From assembly GCA_019347675.1 (NCBI GenBank), contig JAHWKW010000014.1, positions 1 through 54,012 on the forward strand: a stretch of 54,012 nucleotides of DNA. The letters run 5' to 3'. Made by a program: the position numbers and the translations under genes. This DNA comes from Actinomycetota bacterium (GTDB lineage Bacteria; Actinomycetota; Nitriliruptoria; Nitriliruptorales; JAHWKO01). The notes below the pieces were generated by a model. It made no database searches. It had not been told where the DNA came from and worked only from the letters and a program-made list of their open reading frames with translations. Within the stretch, counting starts at the first letter, position 1. Every line of letters starts with the position of its first letter. Shown in pieces: positions 15,373 through 23,660 of this stretch.

Positions 15373-17244
15373 TCAGCCGGCGGCGTGGACGGCGTCGGAA
15401 CCGGCGAGGGGGCCCGGTAGGTCCTGACCGGCCGTGACGACCGAGAGCCGGTCGGTGGCGCGGGTGAGGGCGACGTAGAGGCTGCCGTATCCGGCGGTGG
15501 CCACGATAGCGTCGGGGTCGGTGACCACGACCGCGTCGAACTCCAGGCCCTTCACCGTCCACGGATCGAACACCCGCACATCATCGTCGACCAGGCGCTG
15601 GGCCAACTCGGGGAGCACCGCGCCGGCAGCGACGACGGCGACGGTTCCGGTGACGGCCTCGCGGGCACGTCTCGCCTCGCCGGCCGCGGCGTCGGCGAGG
15701 TCGGACAACCCGGTGATGATCGAGGGGTCGTGCTCGCCGATGCGAACCGACCGCGGGGGTCGCTGGTCGGGTGCGGTGACCATCAGCAGCCGGGCGGCGA
15801 GGTCCATGATCCGCGCGGACGTGCGGTAGTTCACCGTCAAGCGTGCCACCTCGACCTCGCGCCGTCCCACCAGTCGCCCCACGTCGATCCACGTGGACGG
15901 TCCGGCCAGGGTCGAGCGCTGGGCCAGGTCGCCCACGACCGTCCAGGTGGCCCGGTGACCGCGGCGAGCGACCATCCGCCACTGCATGAACGACAGGTCC
16001 TGGGCCTCGTCGACGACGACGTGGCCGAACTCGCTGTAGTCCGGCGCGTTGATCAGCTCGCCGGGGTCGACGCGGACCGAGCGGTCCGCGAACGTGGTGA
16101 CAGCGGGCTCGTCTGCGCCGTCGGCGGCGGGCGGACCTGACACGCCGAACGAGCCGAGGTTGACACGCAGCTCGTCGATAAGGGCCACGTCGTCCACCGA
16201 GGGCAACCGTCCGGCGGCGTGGTCGCCACGCCAGGCGGCGGCAACCGTCCGCGCCTGCTCGGCGGTGAGCACCCCACCCGCCAGCCCAGAGACGTCCACC
16301 TCGCCGCTGCGCAGCCGGTCGAAGGCCCCTCGCCACGACGCGCCCCGTGGGAGTCGGGCGGCGTAGCGGCGCATCACCTCCCCCATCCTGGGATCCCCCT
16401 TGATGGCTGCGACATCACGCTGATCGTGGCGGTCGGTGACCAGGCCAGGCACGAACGCCCCCAGCGGCTGCAGGACCGCGGTGGTCTCACCGAGTGACGG
16501 CAGGACGCTGGCGATGTAGTCAGCGAAGGCACGGGTGGGCCCCACGATCAGGACACCGCGGCGCTCCAGGCGTTCCCGGTGCCGGTACAGCAGGTAGGCG
16601 ACCCGGTGCAGAGCCACCACGGTCTTGCCGGTGCCCGGGCCGCCACTGACGACGACCACTCCGCGTGCGGGCTGCCGGATGATCTCGTCCTGTTCGCGCT
16701 GGATCGTGGCGACGATGTCGCGCATCCGATCCGAGCGGTCCCGGGTCAACGCGGCCATCAGGGCCGCGTCACCGACGAGGTCGATGCGGGCGTCCCCGTC
16801 GCCCCCGAGCAGCTGATCCTCGACCGTGAGGACGGTCCGGCCGCGGCAGTGGATGATGCGACGACGTCGCACCCCTTGCGGGTCGGCGAGGGTGGCGCGG
16901 TAGAAGGCGGCCGCGACGTCGGACCGCCAGTCGACCACCAGCGGCTCGTAGTCCTGCGATAGGACCGATACCCGCCCGACGTGGTAGGTCTCGCCATCGT
17001 CGCGGTCGAGGCGGCCGAACACAAGCGGCTCGGTGTCTCCGATGCTGAGCGAGGTCACGCGGGCCGCGGCCTGGAAGGCAGCGGCGTCGCGGTCGACCAG
17101 GTCGGCGTGGGTCACGACGGGAGCGGCCAACGCCTGCTGCCGCCGCCGCTCCGCCCGGCGTCGGAGCTCCTCCAAGCGGGCGTACGCGCGATCCACGTGA
17201 CGCTGTTCCTCGCGGATGGCGATCGCGCGGACGTCGTGGTTCAA
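15373..17244 (-). CDS. helD: HelD-family RNA-polymerase-recycling helicase
   Basis: A 623-residue SF1 ATPase. No ATG or GTG start fits; TTG 17244 is preferred because GGGAGG lies 4 nt upstream and the protein then begins at the conserved helix REEQRHVDRAYARLEELRRR, the coiled-coil arm that enters the polymerase channel. The middle has GRLDRDDGETYHVGRVSVL and PLVVDWRSDVAAAFYRATLA, typical of actinobacterial HelD. Walker A is GGPGTGKTVVALHRVAYLLY, Walker B VVVDEAQDLSFMQWRMV, and the C-terminal motifs are VNYRTSARIMDLAARLL, VKGLEFDAVVV and LYVALTRATDRL. HelD removes stalled RNA polymerase from DNA, and the related HelR protects against rifampicin. It is somewhat short for the class. It lies 174 nt upstream of the sigma-factor gene on the same strand. 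Confidence 0.85.
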   Translation of the reverse strand: MNHDVRAIAIREEQRHVDRAYARLEELRRRAERRRQQALAAPVVTHADLVDRDAAAFQAAARVTSLSIGDTEPLVFGRLDRDDGETYHVGRVSVLSQDYEPLVVDWRSDVAAAFYRATLADPQGVRRRRIIHCRGRTVLTVEDQLLGGDGDARIDLVGDAALMAALTRDRSDRMRDIVATIQREQDEIIRQPARGVVVVSGGPGTGKTVVALHRVAYLLYRHRERLERRGVLIVGPTRAFADYIASVLPSLGETTAVLQPLGAFVPGLVTDRHDQRDVAAIKGDPRMGEVMRRYAARLPRGASWRGAFDRLRSGEVDVSGLAGGVLTAEQARTVAAAWRGDHAAGRLPSVDDVALIDELRVNLGSFGVSGPPAADGADEPAVTTFADRSVRVDPGELINAPDYSEFGHVVVDEAQDLSFMQWRMVARRGHRATWTVVGDLAQRSTLAGPSTWIDVGRLVGRREVEVARLTVNYRTSARIMDLAARLLMVTAPDQRPPRSVRIGEHDPSIITGLSDLADAAAGEARRAREAVTGTVAVVAAGAVLPELAQRLVDDDVRVFDPWTVKGLEFDAVVVTDPDAIVATAGYGSLYVALTRATDRLSVVTAGQDLPGPLAGSDAVHAAG

Positions 17245-17471
17245 CCGGCCTCCCGGATCGGTCGTGGGAAGCAACGACGGTACACCGGCCGGGGCTGGCG
17301 ACGCGGCGGTGGAGCCGACCGACCGTGTCGACGGCGGGCGAGCTCGGGGCCACGTCGTTACGGTCGCGGTTGAGCGCGTCCGCGCCGTCAACTTGCAGAC
17401 CACTGAGCATCCGCCAGACGCGGGCGCGCGCTGCCGCGCGAGACAGCGACGCCCCGGTGACAGGAGTCGAT

Positions 17472-18080
17472 GTGGCCGACGACGACCCGATCTCGCTGAC
17501 CGACCGCTTCGTCGAGGCGGTCACGGTCGCACACTCGGTGCACGATGGTGAGGCCCGCAAGGGCACGCACGTGCCCTACCTCGCCCATCCGCTCGGTGTC
17601 GCCGCGCTGGTGCTGGAGGACGGTGGCGACGAGGACGAGGCGATCGCGGCAGTGCTGCACGACACGGTCGAGCATGCCCAGGACGCGGAAACCGCCCGGC
17701 AGGTGCACCGCCGCATCGTCGAGGAGTTCGGCGAGCTGGTCGGCGACCTGGTACTGGCCTGCACCGACTACGACCCCTACAGCGGCGAGCGCGGCCAGTG
17801 GAAGGAGCGGAAGCAGCGGTACCTCGACCACCTCGATACGACACCGGTATCGACGTTGCGCATCTCCGCGGCGGAGAAGCTGCACAACGCCGCGGCGATC
17901 CTGCGGGACCTGCGCATCGACGGCGACGCGGTCTGGGACCGGCTGGAGCACGGCCGTGATGGCCAGCTGTGGTACTACCGCCAGCTGGCGGATCGGCTCG
18001 CCGACGTGGCCGGCGGGCCGCTGGTCCGCGAGCTGAACGAGACGGTCACCGCAATGGAGGAGGCGGCCGGCGGTCGCTGA
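17472..18080 (+). CDS. HD-domain phosphohydrolase (SpoT/MESH1-like)
   Basis: A 202-residue protein starting at GTG 17472 with AGGAG (17462-17466) 5 nt upstream. It carries an HD fold of the guanosine polyphosphate hydrolase type: VAHSVHDGEARKGTHVPYLA with HP (first His), AAVLHDTVEHA (the HD pair, about residues 63-66) and LRISAAEKLHNAAAILRDLR, where the last Asp-type ligand is expected, here AEKLHN rather than ADKLHN. It lacks the synthetase, TGS and ACT domains of Rel/SpoT. The role may be hydrolysis of ppGpp or another nucleotide. It is divergent from helD, with about 227 nt between the two start codons. Confidence 0.82.
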   Translation: MADDDPISLTDRFVEAVTVAHSVHDGEARKGTHVPYLAHPLGVAALVLEDGGDEDEAIAAVLHDTVEHAQDAETARQVHRRIVEEFGELVGDLVLACTDYDPYSGERGQWKERKQRYLDHLDTTPVSTLRISAAEKLHNAAAILRDLRIDGDAVWDRLEHGRDGQLWYYRQLADRLADVAGGPLVRELNETVTAMEEAAGGR

Positions 18081-18083
18081 CCG

Positions 18084-19675
18084 TCAGCAGCCGTCGCCAG
18101 GGCGATCACGGATGGACGGGTCGACGACCTCGAGGTGAACGTGGGGCCAGTCGCGGGTCGAGTGCTCGTCGATCTGGGAGGGGAACGGCAGCCGCGTGGG
18201 GCGATCAGCTAACACGGTCGAGGCTGCGGTCACGCGGTCGCCGCGCTGGACCTTGACGCCGTCGATGTGCAGGACCTTGACCTCCCACCCGGGGTGGTCG
18301 TCGGGTTCGATCACCGCGAAGTCGTCGTGATCGCGGCAGTACAGCACGTAGGTCCCGCACGGAGCACCCGACCGGTGACCGGTGCGCGGACCGCGAGGTC
18401 GGGGTGGGACACCACATCGGCCGCGGAGCGTGACCCCGTCCCGCGACCTCGGCTCGGCAGCGTGACCGTCGGGGCGCCGGTCGAGACGACCTCGAGCTGC
18501 CGCGCCCCGTCGTGGTTGGACTCGTGGAACCCGATCACGTCGACGGCAGGCGACGGCAGGCGGAGCACCACCCCGCCGGTCGTCGCGAAGGCCGGCAGGT
18601 GCATCGCCCGCTCGGCGGCCACGCAGGCGGACACCACCACGTGCGCGGCGCAGACCAGATCGGTGTCCGGCGCATCGGCCAGGAAATCGCTGGTGTCGCG
18701 GTCGAGGTCGGCGCCGTCGGCGAGCACGATCGCAACCTTCTGGGACGCCGCCCACGCCCCGGCAGCGAACCCCGAGACCCACGCGTCCGGGTCATAGCCG
18801 TCGATGAGCAGGACGGAGCGGGCGTCGGCCGCGACCGCGAACCCCCGTCGCTGATCCTGCTCGACCGCTGTGCCGGTGCGGGTGCGGCCGGCGGCGCGCC
18901 GGACCGTGATCCCCAGCGCGCGGAGCTCGTGCTCGACGCCTGCCGAGACCGCAGCGGTCCCCCCTGCGACGATCACCTCGCGGGCACCGGTGTCGACCAG
19001 GTAGGCGGCCACATCGTCGTGCAGGTCCTGCGACGGGGTCAGCACGACCGGGGCGGCGAGGTGATGTGCGAGCGCGGACCCTCCCACAGCGTCGGCGAAG
19101 GCCTGCGTGCCATCGCCGGCGGCCCGGGCGATCACGACCGGGACGCCAGCCGCGTCCGGGTGGTAGTGGCGCGCGACGCCCACCGCCGTCTGGATCCGGG
19201 TGGCGCCCCCGATCCGGCGGACGGCGTAACCGCGTGCGATCAGCTCCGCCTCGACCGGTGCGCCGATCGCATCCGTCCCACCCAGGATCGTGACCTGTTC
19301 GGCGCCGAGGCGTTCGAGTTCGGCGGCGGTGCGCCGATCCAGGACATCGCGTCGGGTGAGCACGATCGGGCGGCCGGTGGCGGACCCAGCAGCGAGACTG
19401 TCGCCGAACAGGTCGTTGCGACCAAGCAGGACCTCGCGCGCCGTCCCCGCGGCGAACCCCAGTCGGATGACTTCGATCGCCGCGTCGATGTTGTCCGCAG
19501 CGGGCAGGGCCCGCCTGTGTGGGTCGTGCGCCAGGGCGGTCGGGGTGGGCTGCGTCGCAGCCCCCAACACGACCAGCAGCAGGATGATCGCCAACCCGCA
19601 CCAGTGACGTTCCAAAAGGCCCCGCTGTCGACAGCGGCGATCGTAGAGCCACCGTTGTTGGCGCGTGACGGCCAC
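18084..19675 (-). pseudogene. CWB2-repeat cell-surface protein with degenerate M23 domain, frameshifted
   Basis: From ATG 19675 the frame has a hydrophobic export/anchor helix (CGLAIILLLVVLGAATQPTP). Three type 2 cell-wall-binding repeats follow (repeat 1 with VTILGGTDAIGAPVEAEL, repeat 2 with EVIVAGGTAAVSAGVEHEL, repeat 3 with SVLLIDGYDPDAWVSGFAAG). It reaches APVTGRVLRAG and loses sense near 18351-18362. The neighbouring frame continues the same domain as GTYVLYCRDHDDFAVIEPDD through WPHVHLEVVDP to TGA at 18084. One missing base would restore a protein of about 530 residues. The C-terminal part resembles an M23/LytM fold with the HxH motif (HVHLE) but without the usual HxxxD ligand, so it may not be catalytic even if intact. 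Confidence 0.8.
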
Positions 19676-19690
19676 GTGACCATCCGTCGG

Positions 19691-19719
19691 TTGCCACCTG
19701 GGTTGCCCGCCGCTATGTC
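19691..19719 (+). promoter_or_regulatory. Promoter of the Cys-rich small protein gene
   Basis: TTGCCA (19691-19696) and TATGTC (19714-19719) are spaced by 17 bp, and the ribosome site GGGAGAGG and ATG 19748 follow. The upstream gene points away, so this is the only promoter position available. Confidence 0.45.
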
Positions 19720-19747
19720 AAAGGGTGGGCTTTCGGGAGAGGTGGAC

Positions 19748-19981
19748 ATGGCGCGGTGCGAGGTCTGCGGCAACGACTACGACAAGGCCTTCGAGGTGCA
19801 CGCCGCCGGAGCGGTGCATACCTTCGACTGCTTCGAGTGTGCCATCCACGCGATGGCTCCCTCGTGTGAGCACTGCGGCTGCCGCGTGGTCGGCCACGGG
19901 GTGGAGGCGGACGGGCAGTTCTACTGCTGCGCCCACTGCGCGCGTGAGTCCGGGGTCTCGGACGTCGCCGACCGGGTGTAG
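19748..19981 (+). CDS. Cys-rich metal-binding small protein (prokaryotic metallothionein-like)
   Basis: A 77-residue protein with eleven Cys and several His in CxxC-type pairs: RCEVCGNDYDKAFEVHAAG, HTFDCFECAIHAMAP, SCEHCGCRVVGHGVEADG and YCCAHCARESG. The pattern fits two treble-clef or zinc-ribbon knuckles. Very similar mycobacterial and streptomycete proteins are annotated as prokaryotic metallothionein or hypothetical. ATG 19748 is chosen because of GGGAGAGG 6 nt upstream; ATG 19715 is also in frame. It probably binds zinc, but a role in metal storage, sensing or as a small adaptor cannot be resolved. Confidence 0.85.
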   Translation: MARCEVCGNDYDKAFEVHAAGAVHTFDCFECAIHAMAPSCEHCGCRVVGHGVEADGQFYCCAHCARESGVSDVADRV

Positions 19982-20067
19982 CCGCACGGCCCTGACCGAC
20001 CTTCACCGACGAGGCCCTGTCTGTCAGGCGAAGGCGAGACGCCCGAGGAACCGGGGGTCACCAACCG

Positions 20068-21204
20068 GTGAGCGCGTACGACGCGATCGTGGTGGGGCTC
20101 GGGGGCATGGGATCCGCAGCGACCTACCACCTGGCGCGGCGCGGGCAGAAGGTCCTGGGACTCGACCGGTTCGGGCAGCCGCACGTCCACGGCTCGTCTC
20201 ACGGCCGTAGCCGGATCATCCGCCGAGCCTACTTCGAGGGGCCCAGCTACGTCCCGATCGTCGTCCGCGCCTACGAGCTGTGGCGGGAGCTGGAACGCCG
20301 GTCCGGCTCGCCGCTCGTGACGATCACCGGCGGGCTGTTGATCGGGCGTGCGGACTCCGACCGGGTGGAGGCGGCACGCATGAGCGCCGAGACGCATGGC
20401 GTGGACCATCAAGTGCTCGACGCCGAGGATGCGACGCGCCGGTTCCCGCAGCTGCGGATCGTCCCCGACGAGCTCGCGCTCTACGAGGCCCAGGCCGGCG
20501 TGCTCGTCCCCGAGCTCTGCGTCGCGGCGCACCTGCAGCTCGCCGACCGCAACGGCGCGGTCCTGCGCACCGGCGAGCCGGTCAGCGGATGGCGACCGCA
20601 TCCGGAGGGCCTGGTCGTCACCACCGCCAGCGGGAGCTACCACGCCCGCAACGTGGTGCTGACGGCGGGACCGTGGATCCCGCAGCTCACCGGTGGACGC
20701 CTCCCGATGACCGTGGAACGTCAGTACGTGGCCTGGCTGCGGCCACGCGGCGATCGTCACTTGTTCAGCGGCGGGAGATTGCCCGTCTTCATCATCGACC
20801 GTGAAGATGACGTCGCCCTGTACGGCCTCCCGGATCTGCACGGCGATGGGGTCAAGGTCGCGTTCCACCACGGTGGCGAGACCGGCGACCCTGACGCGCT
20901 GTCACGAGAGGTGCACGACGACGAGCTGCAGCGCCTGGCCGGGGCCGCCCGCGACCGCGTCCCTGCGCTCGGTGACGTCGCCGACGCGCAGGTCTGCCTG
21001 TACACCAACACCCACGACCGGCACTTCGCGATCGGGCCCCATCCCGACGTGGACGGGTTGATCGTGGCGGGGGGGTTCTCCGGCCACGGGTTCAAGTTCG
21101 CTTCCGCGGTGGGCGAGATCCTCGCCGACCTGGTCGTCGACGGGGAGACCGGCTTCGATCTCGACCACTTCCGCCCCGGGCGGCTGATCGACGCGCCGCG
21201 CTAA
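20068..21204 (+). CDS. FAD-dependent N-methyl amino acid oxidase (SoxA/SolA type)
   Basis: A 378-residue DAO-family flavoprotein starting at GTG 20068. The ADP-binding GLGGMGSAATYHLARRG motif lies at residues about 10-26, followed by the acidic end LGLDRFG. The motif HGSSHGRSRIIRRAYFEG (about 40-58) and the C-terminal GGFSGHGFKFASAVGEILAD are characteristic of monomeric sarcosine oxidase and N-methyltryptophan oxidase. QVCLYTNTHD contains the Cys that binds FAD covalently in this family. The likely reaction is oxidative demethylation of an N-methyl amino acid with release of formaldehyde and H2O2. The substrate is not predictable, and no partner gene is adjacent. Confidence 0.88.
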   Translation: MSAYDAIVVGLGGMGSAATYHLARRGQKVLGLDRFGQPHVHGSSHGRSRIIRRAYFEGPSYVPIVVRAYELWRELERRSGSPLVTITGGLLIGRADSDRVEAARMSAETHGVDHQVLDAEDATRRFPQLRIVPDELALYEAQAGVLVPELCVAAHLQLADRNGAVLRTGEPVSGWRPHPEGLVVTTASGSYHARNVVLTAGPWIPQLTGGRLPMTVERQYVAWLRPRGDRHLFSGGRLPVFIIDREDDVALYGLPDLHGDGVKVAFHHGGETGDPDALSREVHDDELQRLAGAARDRVPALGDVADAQVCLYTNTHDRHFAIGPHPDVDGLIVAGGFSGHGFKFASAVGEILADLVVDGETGFDLDHFRPGRLIDAPR

Positions 21205-21208
21205 ACGC

Positions 21209-21922
21209 TCACCGCACCGGCACGCCGGGCTCCAGTTCGACGATCTCGACGTCGAGGTCGCTGGCCTGGCGGCGGAACGCCTGGGGCGTGCCGGTGAACA
21301 TGGGAAAGTGGCCGTAGTGCATCGGGATGACCGTCGGGACCTGCAGGAGTCGGCTGGCGTGGGCGGCCTGGCGGGGATCCATCACGTAGAAACCGCCGAT
21401 CGGCAGGAGTGCGACGTGCGGGCGCCACAGTTCGCCGATCAGGCGCATGTCGCCGAACACCATGGTGTCGCCGGCGTGGTACACGCGCAGGCCCTCGGGG
21501 AACTCCAGCACCCACCCACCGGGCTCGCCGCCGTACACGACCCGGTCGTCGGGGAGCTGGATCCCCCCGGAGTGCACGGCACGGACGAGCGTGCCCCGCA
21601 CCCCACCGGGGCCCTCGACCGTGCCGCCGTGTGTCAGGCCGTTGACGTGCGGCACCCCTTGGCGGGACAACCACAGGAACGTCTCGTACACGCAGTAGAT
21701 CTGTGGCCGGTAGCGCCAGCCCAACGTCACCGTGTCGCCGAGGTGGTCGAAGTGGCCGTGGGTGACGAACACGGCGTCGATCCGGGTGGGGTCGCGCTCA
21801 CCGGGTGGGCACCCGGGGTTGTCGCGCAGCCAGGGATCGATGTACACGGTGGTGCCGTCGCCGGTGCGGAACCGGAACGTGGCGTGACCCAGCCAGGTCA
21901 GCTCGACGCCGCGCAGGTCCAC
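21209..21922 (-). CDS. MBL-fold metal-dependent hydrolase (UlaG-like)
   Basis: A 237-residue metallo-beta-lactamase-fold protein starting at GTG 21922, 3 nt after the stop of the HhH/Rho-N gene. It begins VELTWLGHATFRFRTGDGTT, typical of the UlaG/UPF0173 group. The metal motif is VTHGHFDHLGDT (HxHxDH variant, about residues 54-65), and further ligands lie in YHAGDTMVF and PMHYGHF. UlaG hydrolyses ascorbate-6-phosphate lactone, but close homologues act on varied substrates or are uncharacterised. Convergent with the oxidase gene at a distance of 4 nt. Confidence 0.88.
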   Translation of the reverse strand: MDLRGVELTWLGHATFRFRTGDGTTVYIDPWLRDNPGCPPGERDPTRIDAVFVTHGHFDHLGDTVTLGWRYRPQIYCVYETFLWLSRQGVPHVNGLTHGGTVEGPGGVRGTLVRAVHSGGIQLPDDRVVYGGEPGGWVLEFPEGLRVYHAGDTMVFGDMRLIGELWRPHVALLPIGGFYVMDPRQAAHASRLLQVPTVIPMHYGHFPMFTGTPQAFRRQASDLDVEIVELEPGVPVR

Positions 21923-21925
21923 CGC

Positions 21926-22708
21926 TCAGTGCCGGCGGGCGATCGCCTCGGCGAGTTCCTGCTTGTCCATCTTCGACCGGCCGGAGATGCGCAGAGCGCG
22001 GGCGCGATCGTACAGGTCGGTCTTGCGTTCCTGGAGCAGCGTCGCCACCTCGTGGGCGTCCTCCGCGTCGTTGCCGGCGCGGATCGCGTCCAGGTCGCCG
22101 GCGTCGCGGGCGCGGACCAGGGCCGCGCACAACCGCGGGAGATCGGCGTCGTCGACCACGGCGCGCAGATCATCGACCGACCTGCCGAGGCCGAGCTCGC
22201 CAGCCACCTCCAGTGCCTGCTGGTCGGCGAACGGGAACAGCTCGTCCCACAGCAGCTGCACCTCGCGGTGGAAGAAGTCCACGCCGGCGTCGTCAAGCCC
22301 GTTGAACTCCTTCAGCAGCTGGCGTTCGCGGGCAGGAGCGCGTTGGGCCCGCAGGCGGAGCTGGCGCAGGTCGCCACCGTAGTTGGCGAGCAGGTCCCCG
22401 ACCGCGTCGCCGAGGATCGCTGCTGCGTCGTCGTACCGCGGGTAGCCAGCGGAGTTCAGCACATCCACCCGCTGCTTCCAGGTCGAGTGCGCGAGCTTGG
22501 CTGGTGTGGTCCACCCGACGCGGAACACGGCGCTGGTGGCCTCCGCCGCGATCGTGGTGTTGATGCGCGCGCCGAACAGGATCGAGGCGACGAGCAGCTG
22601 GAACAGCGGGGAGGGCGTTCCGCGCTCGATGTCGATCGCCAGGTCCTCGGCGAACAAGCGCCCGTGGCGCGACAGAAGGGTGTCGATCGTGTCCTGCCGG
22701 CTTGGCAT
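21926..22708 (-). CDS. HhH-GPD-like (endonuclease III fold) protein with C-terminal Rho-N-like motif
   Basis: A 260-residue protein starting at ATG 22708 with GGAGGG 5 nt upstream. The N-terminal two thirds (PSPLFQLLVASILFGARINT onward, and FNGLDDAGVDFFHREVQLLW) resemble the all-helical endonuclease III/HhH-GPD fold, but the catalytic Lys and the 4Fe-4S Cys motif of Nth are not visible. The last 45 residues (LLQERKTDLYDRARALRISG and RSKMDKQELAEAIARR) match a Rho N-terminal-type nucleic-acid-binding motif. It probably binds DNA or RNA, and glycosylase activity is doubtful. Cotranscribed with the MBL hydrolase. The family is usually annotated as hypothetical or endonuclease-like. Confidence 0.65.
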   Translation of the reverse strand: MPSRQDTIDTLLSRHGRLFAEDLAIDIERGTPSPLFQLLVASILFGARINTTIAAEATSAVFRVGWTTPAKLAHSTWKQRVDVLNSAGYPRYDDAAAILGDAVGDLLANYGGDLRQLRLRAQRAPARERQLLKEFNGLDDAGVDFFHREVQLLWDELFPFADQQALEVAGELGLGRSVDDLRAVVDDADLPRLCAALVRARDAGDLDAIRAGNDAEDAHEVATLLQERKTDLYDRARALRISGRSKMDKQELAEAIARRH

Positions 22709-23014
22709 GAGCCCTCCTGCTCGTCTCCACCTTCGCCAGCCCCGCGCCCCGGTTCCCGCCACCGACCCGACCGTTCGCCAGGGACGCACGGTCGGGCGCG
22801 ACACGCCCGTGTGGACCCCTAAACCGGTTGCCGGTCATCGTCGCAGACCTCACACTGATCTCGCGGGGCGAACCTTTCCACGGCGACGGGGCGCTGCGGG
22901 AACGGCTGCGACACCAAGCCTGACGACGCACGTCCAAAACGCCGCCGCCACCGCACGCGCAGTCCGCGCCGCTGCGGATGGAGCCGCCCGCGCAGAAGCC
23001 GCCAAGGAGCGACA
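22709..23014. other. Gene-free divergent intergenic region with inverted repeats
   Basis: About 300 bases between the divergent HhH and Rpf genes. It has a perfect inverted repeat at 22766-22796 (9-bp arms), followed by smaller repeats ACACG-CGTGT (about 22801-22812) and ACCGG-CCGGT (about 22823-22835). The remainder is a GC-rich leader with runs of CG-rich pairs near 22861-22960 and no open frame. Rpf-type genes in actinobacteria often have a c-di-AMP (ydaO) riboswitch; I cannot find its conserved core with confidence. Confidence 0.45.
22766..22796. repeat. Perfect 9-bp inverted repeat upstream of the Rpf gene
   Basis: CCCGACCGT (22766-22774) and ACGGTCGGG (22788-22796) with a 13-nt loop. 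It may be an operator for a regulator serving the divergent genes or a leader hairpin. Confidence 0.4.
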
Positions 23015-23572
23015 TTGACGATGAGCCCTCATCTGCCACGTCGAGTGGTGGCCGTCCTCGCCGTGGTGGCTGTGACCGTGGCGGCAGCGCTGCTGTTCCT
23101 CGGCCGCGACACGGACGACACGCCGGCGGCCGTCCCGACGCAGGATCCGGTTGCCGGCCCGCCGGCGCTGGTGCGCGCAGCCCAGGCCGCATCGGTCGAC
23201 GAGCTGATCGACGCGCCGCCCACCGAGCCGAGCGGCCCCGTGGGTGTCGACGGTGACCCGGCGGCGGACGCCAAGCTGCAGCGGATCGCCGTTCGGCCCG
23301 AGCCCGTAGCCAGGTCCCGCGCTTCGTCCGGGTCGCTGTGGGATCGGCTCGCGCAGTGCGAGTCGAGCGGGAGATGGTCGAGCACCCGTGGAATGTTCGA
23401 GGGCGGCTTGCAGTTCCACCCGCAGACCTGGGAACGGTTCAAGCCGTCCGGGTATCCCGATGCCGCGTACAACGCCTCACGTCAGCAGCAGATCGCCGTC
23501 GCCAAGCGTGTCCTGGCCCGGCAGGGCTGGGAGGCGTGGCCGGTGTGCAGCCGCCAGATCGGGGTGCGCTGA
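23015..23572 (+). CDS. Resuscitation-promoting-factor-like muralytic protein
   Basis: A 185-residue secreted protein. TTG 23015 has AAGGAG 5 nt upstream; ATG 23021 (11 nt from the ribosome site) is the alternative. A hydrophobic signal anchor VAVLAVVAVTVAAALLFLG follows a short basic start. The C-terminal 75 residues are a transglycosylase-like Rpf domain: LWDRLAQCESSGRW with the catalytic Glu, GMFEGGLQFHPQTW, and ASRQQQIAVAKRVLARQGW through to the WPVCSRQIG end with the second Cys of the disulfide. Rpf proteins cleave peptidoglycan and promote exit from dormancy. Its leader region has inverted repeats that may regulate it. Confidence 0.92.
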   Translation: MTMSPHLPRRVVAVLAVVAVTVAAALLFLGRDTDDTPAAVPTQDPVAGPPALVRAAQAASVDELIDAPPTEPSGPVGVDGDPAADAKLQRIAVRPEPVARSRASSGSLWDRLAQCESSGRWSSTRGMFEGGLQFHPQTWERFKPSGYPDAAYNASRQQQIAVAKRVLARQGWEAWPVCSRQIGVR

Positions 23573-23660
23573 AGCGCACTCCTCCCCCACCGCCCTGCGC
23601 GTGGAACGGTACGCCCGCGCTCCGCGTCTCACACCATGGACCACGATTGCAGGAGGCGAG

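Noticed and set aside
18345-18365. Programmed ribosomal frameshifting in the CWB2 gene
   Set aside because: No slippery heptamer or downstream pseudoknot stands out; a simple one-base change is simpler.
18512-19981. A long plus-strand frame ending at 19981
   Set aside because: Only the last 78 codons, from ATG 19748, form a real protein; the upstream part is antisense to the CWB2 gene.
22840-23014. ydaO-type c-di-AMP riboswitch upstream of rpf
   Set aside because: The conserved core sequence was not found by eye, so no call was made; an Infernal search would decide.
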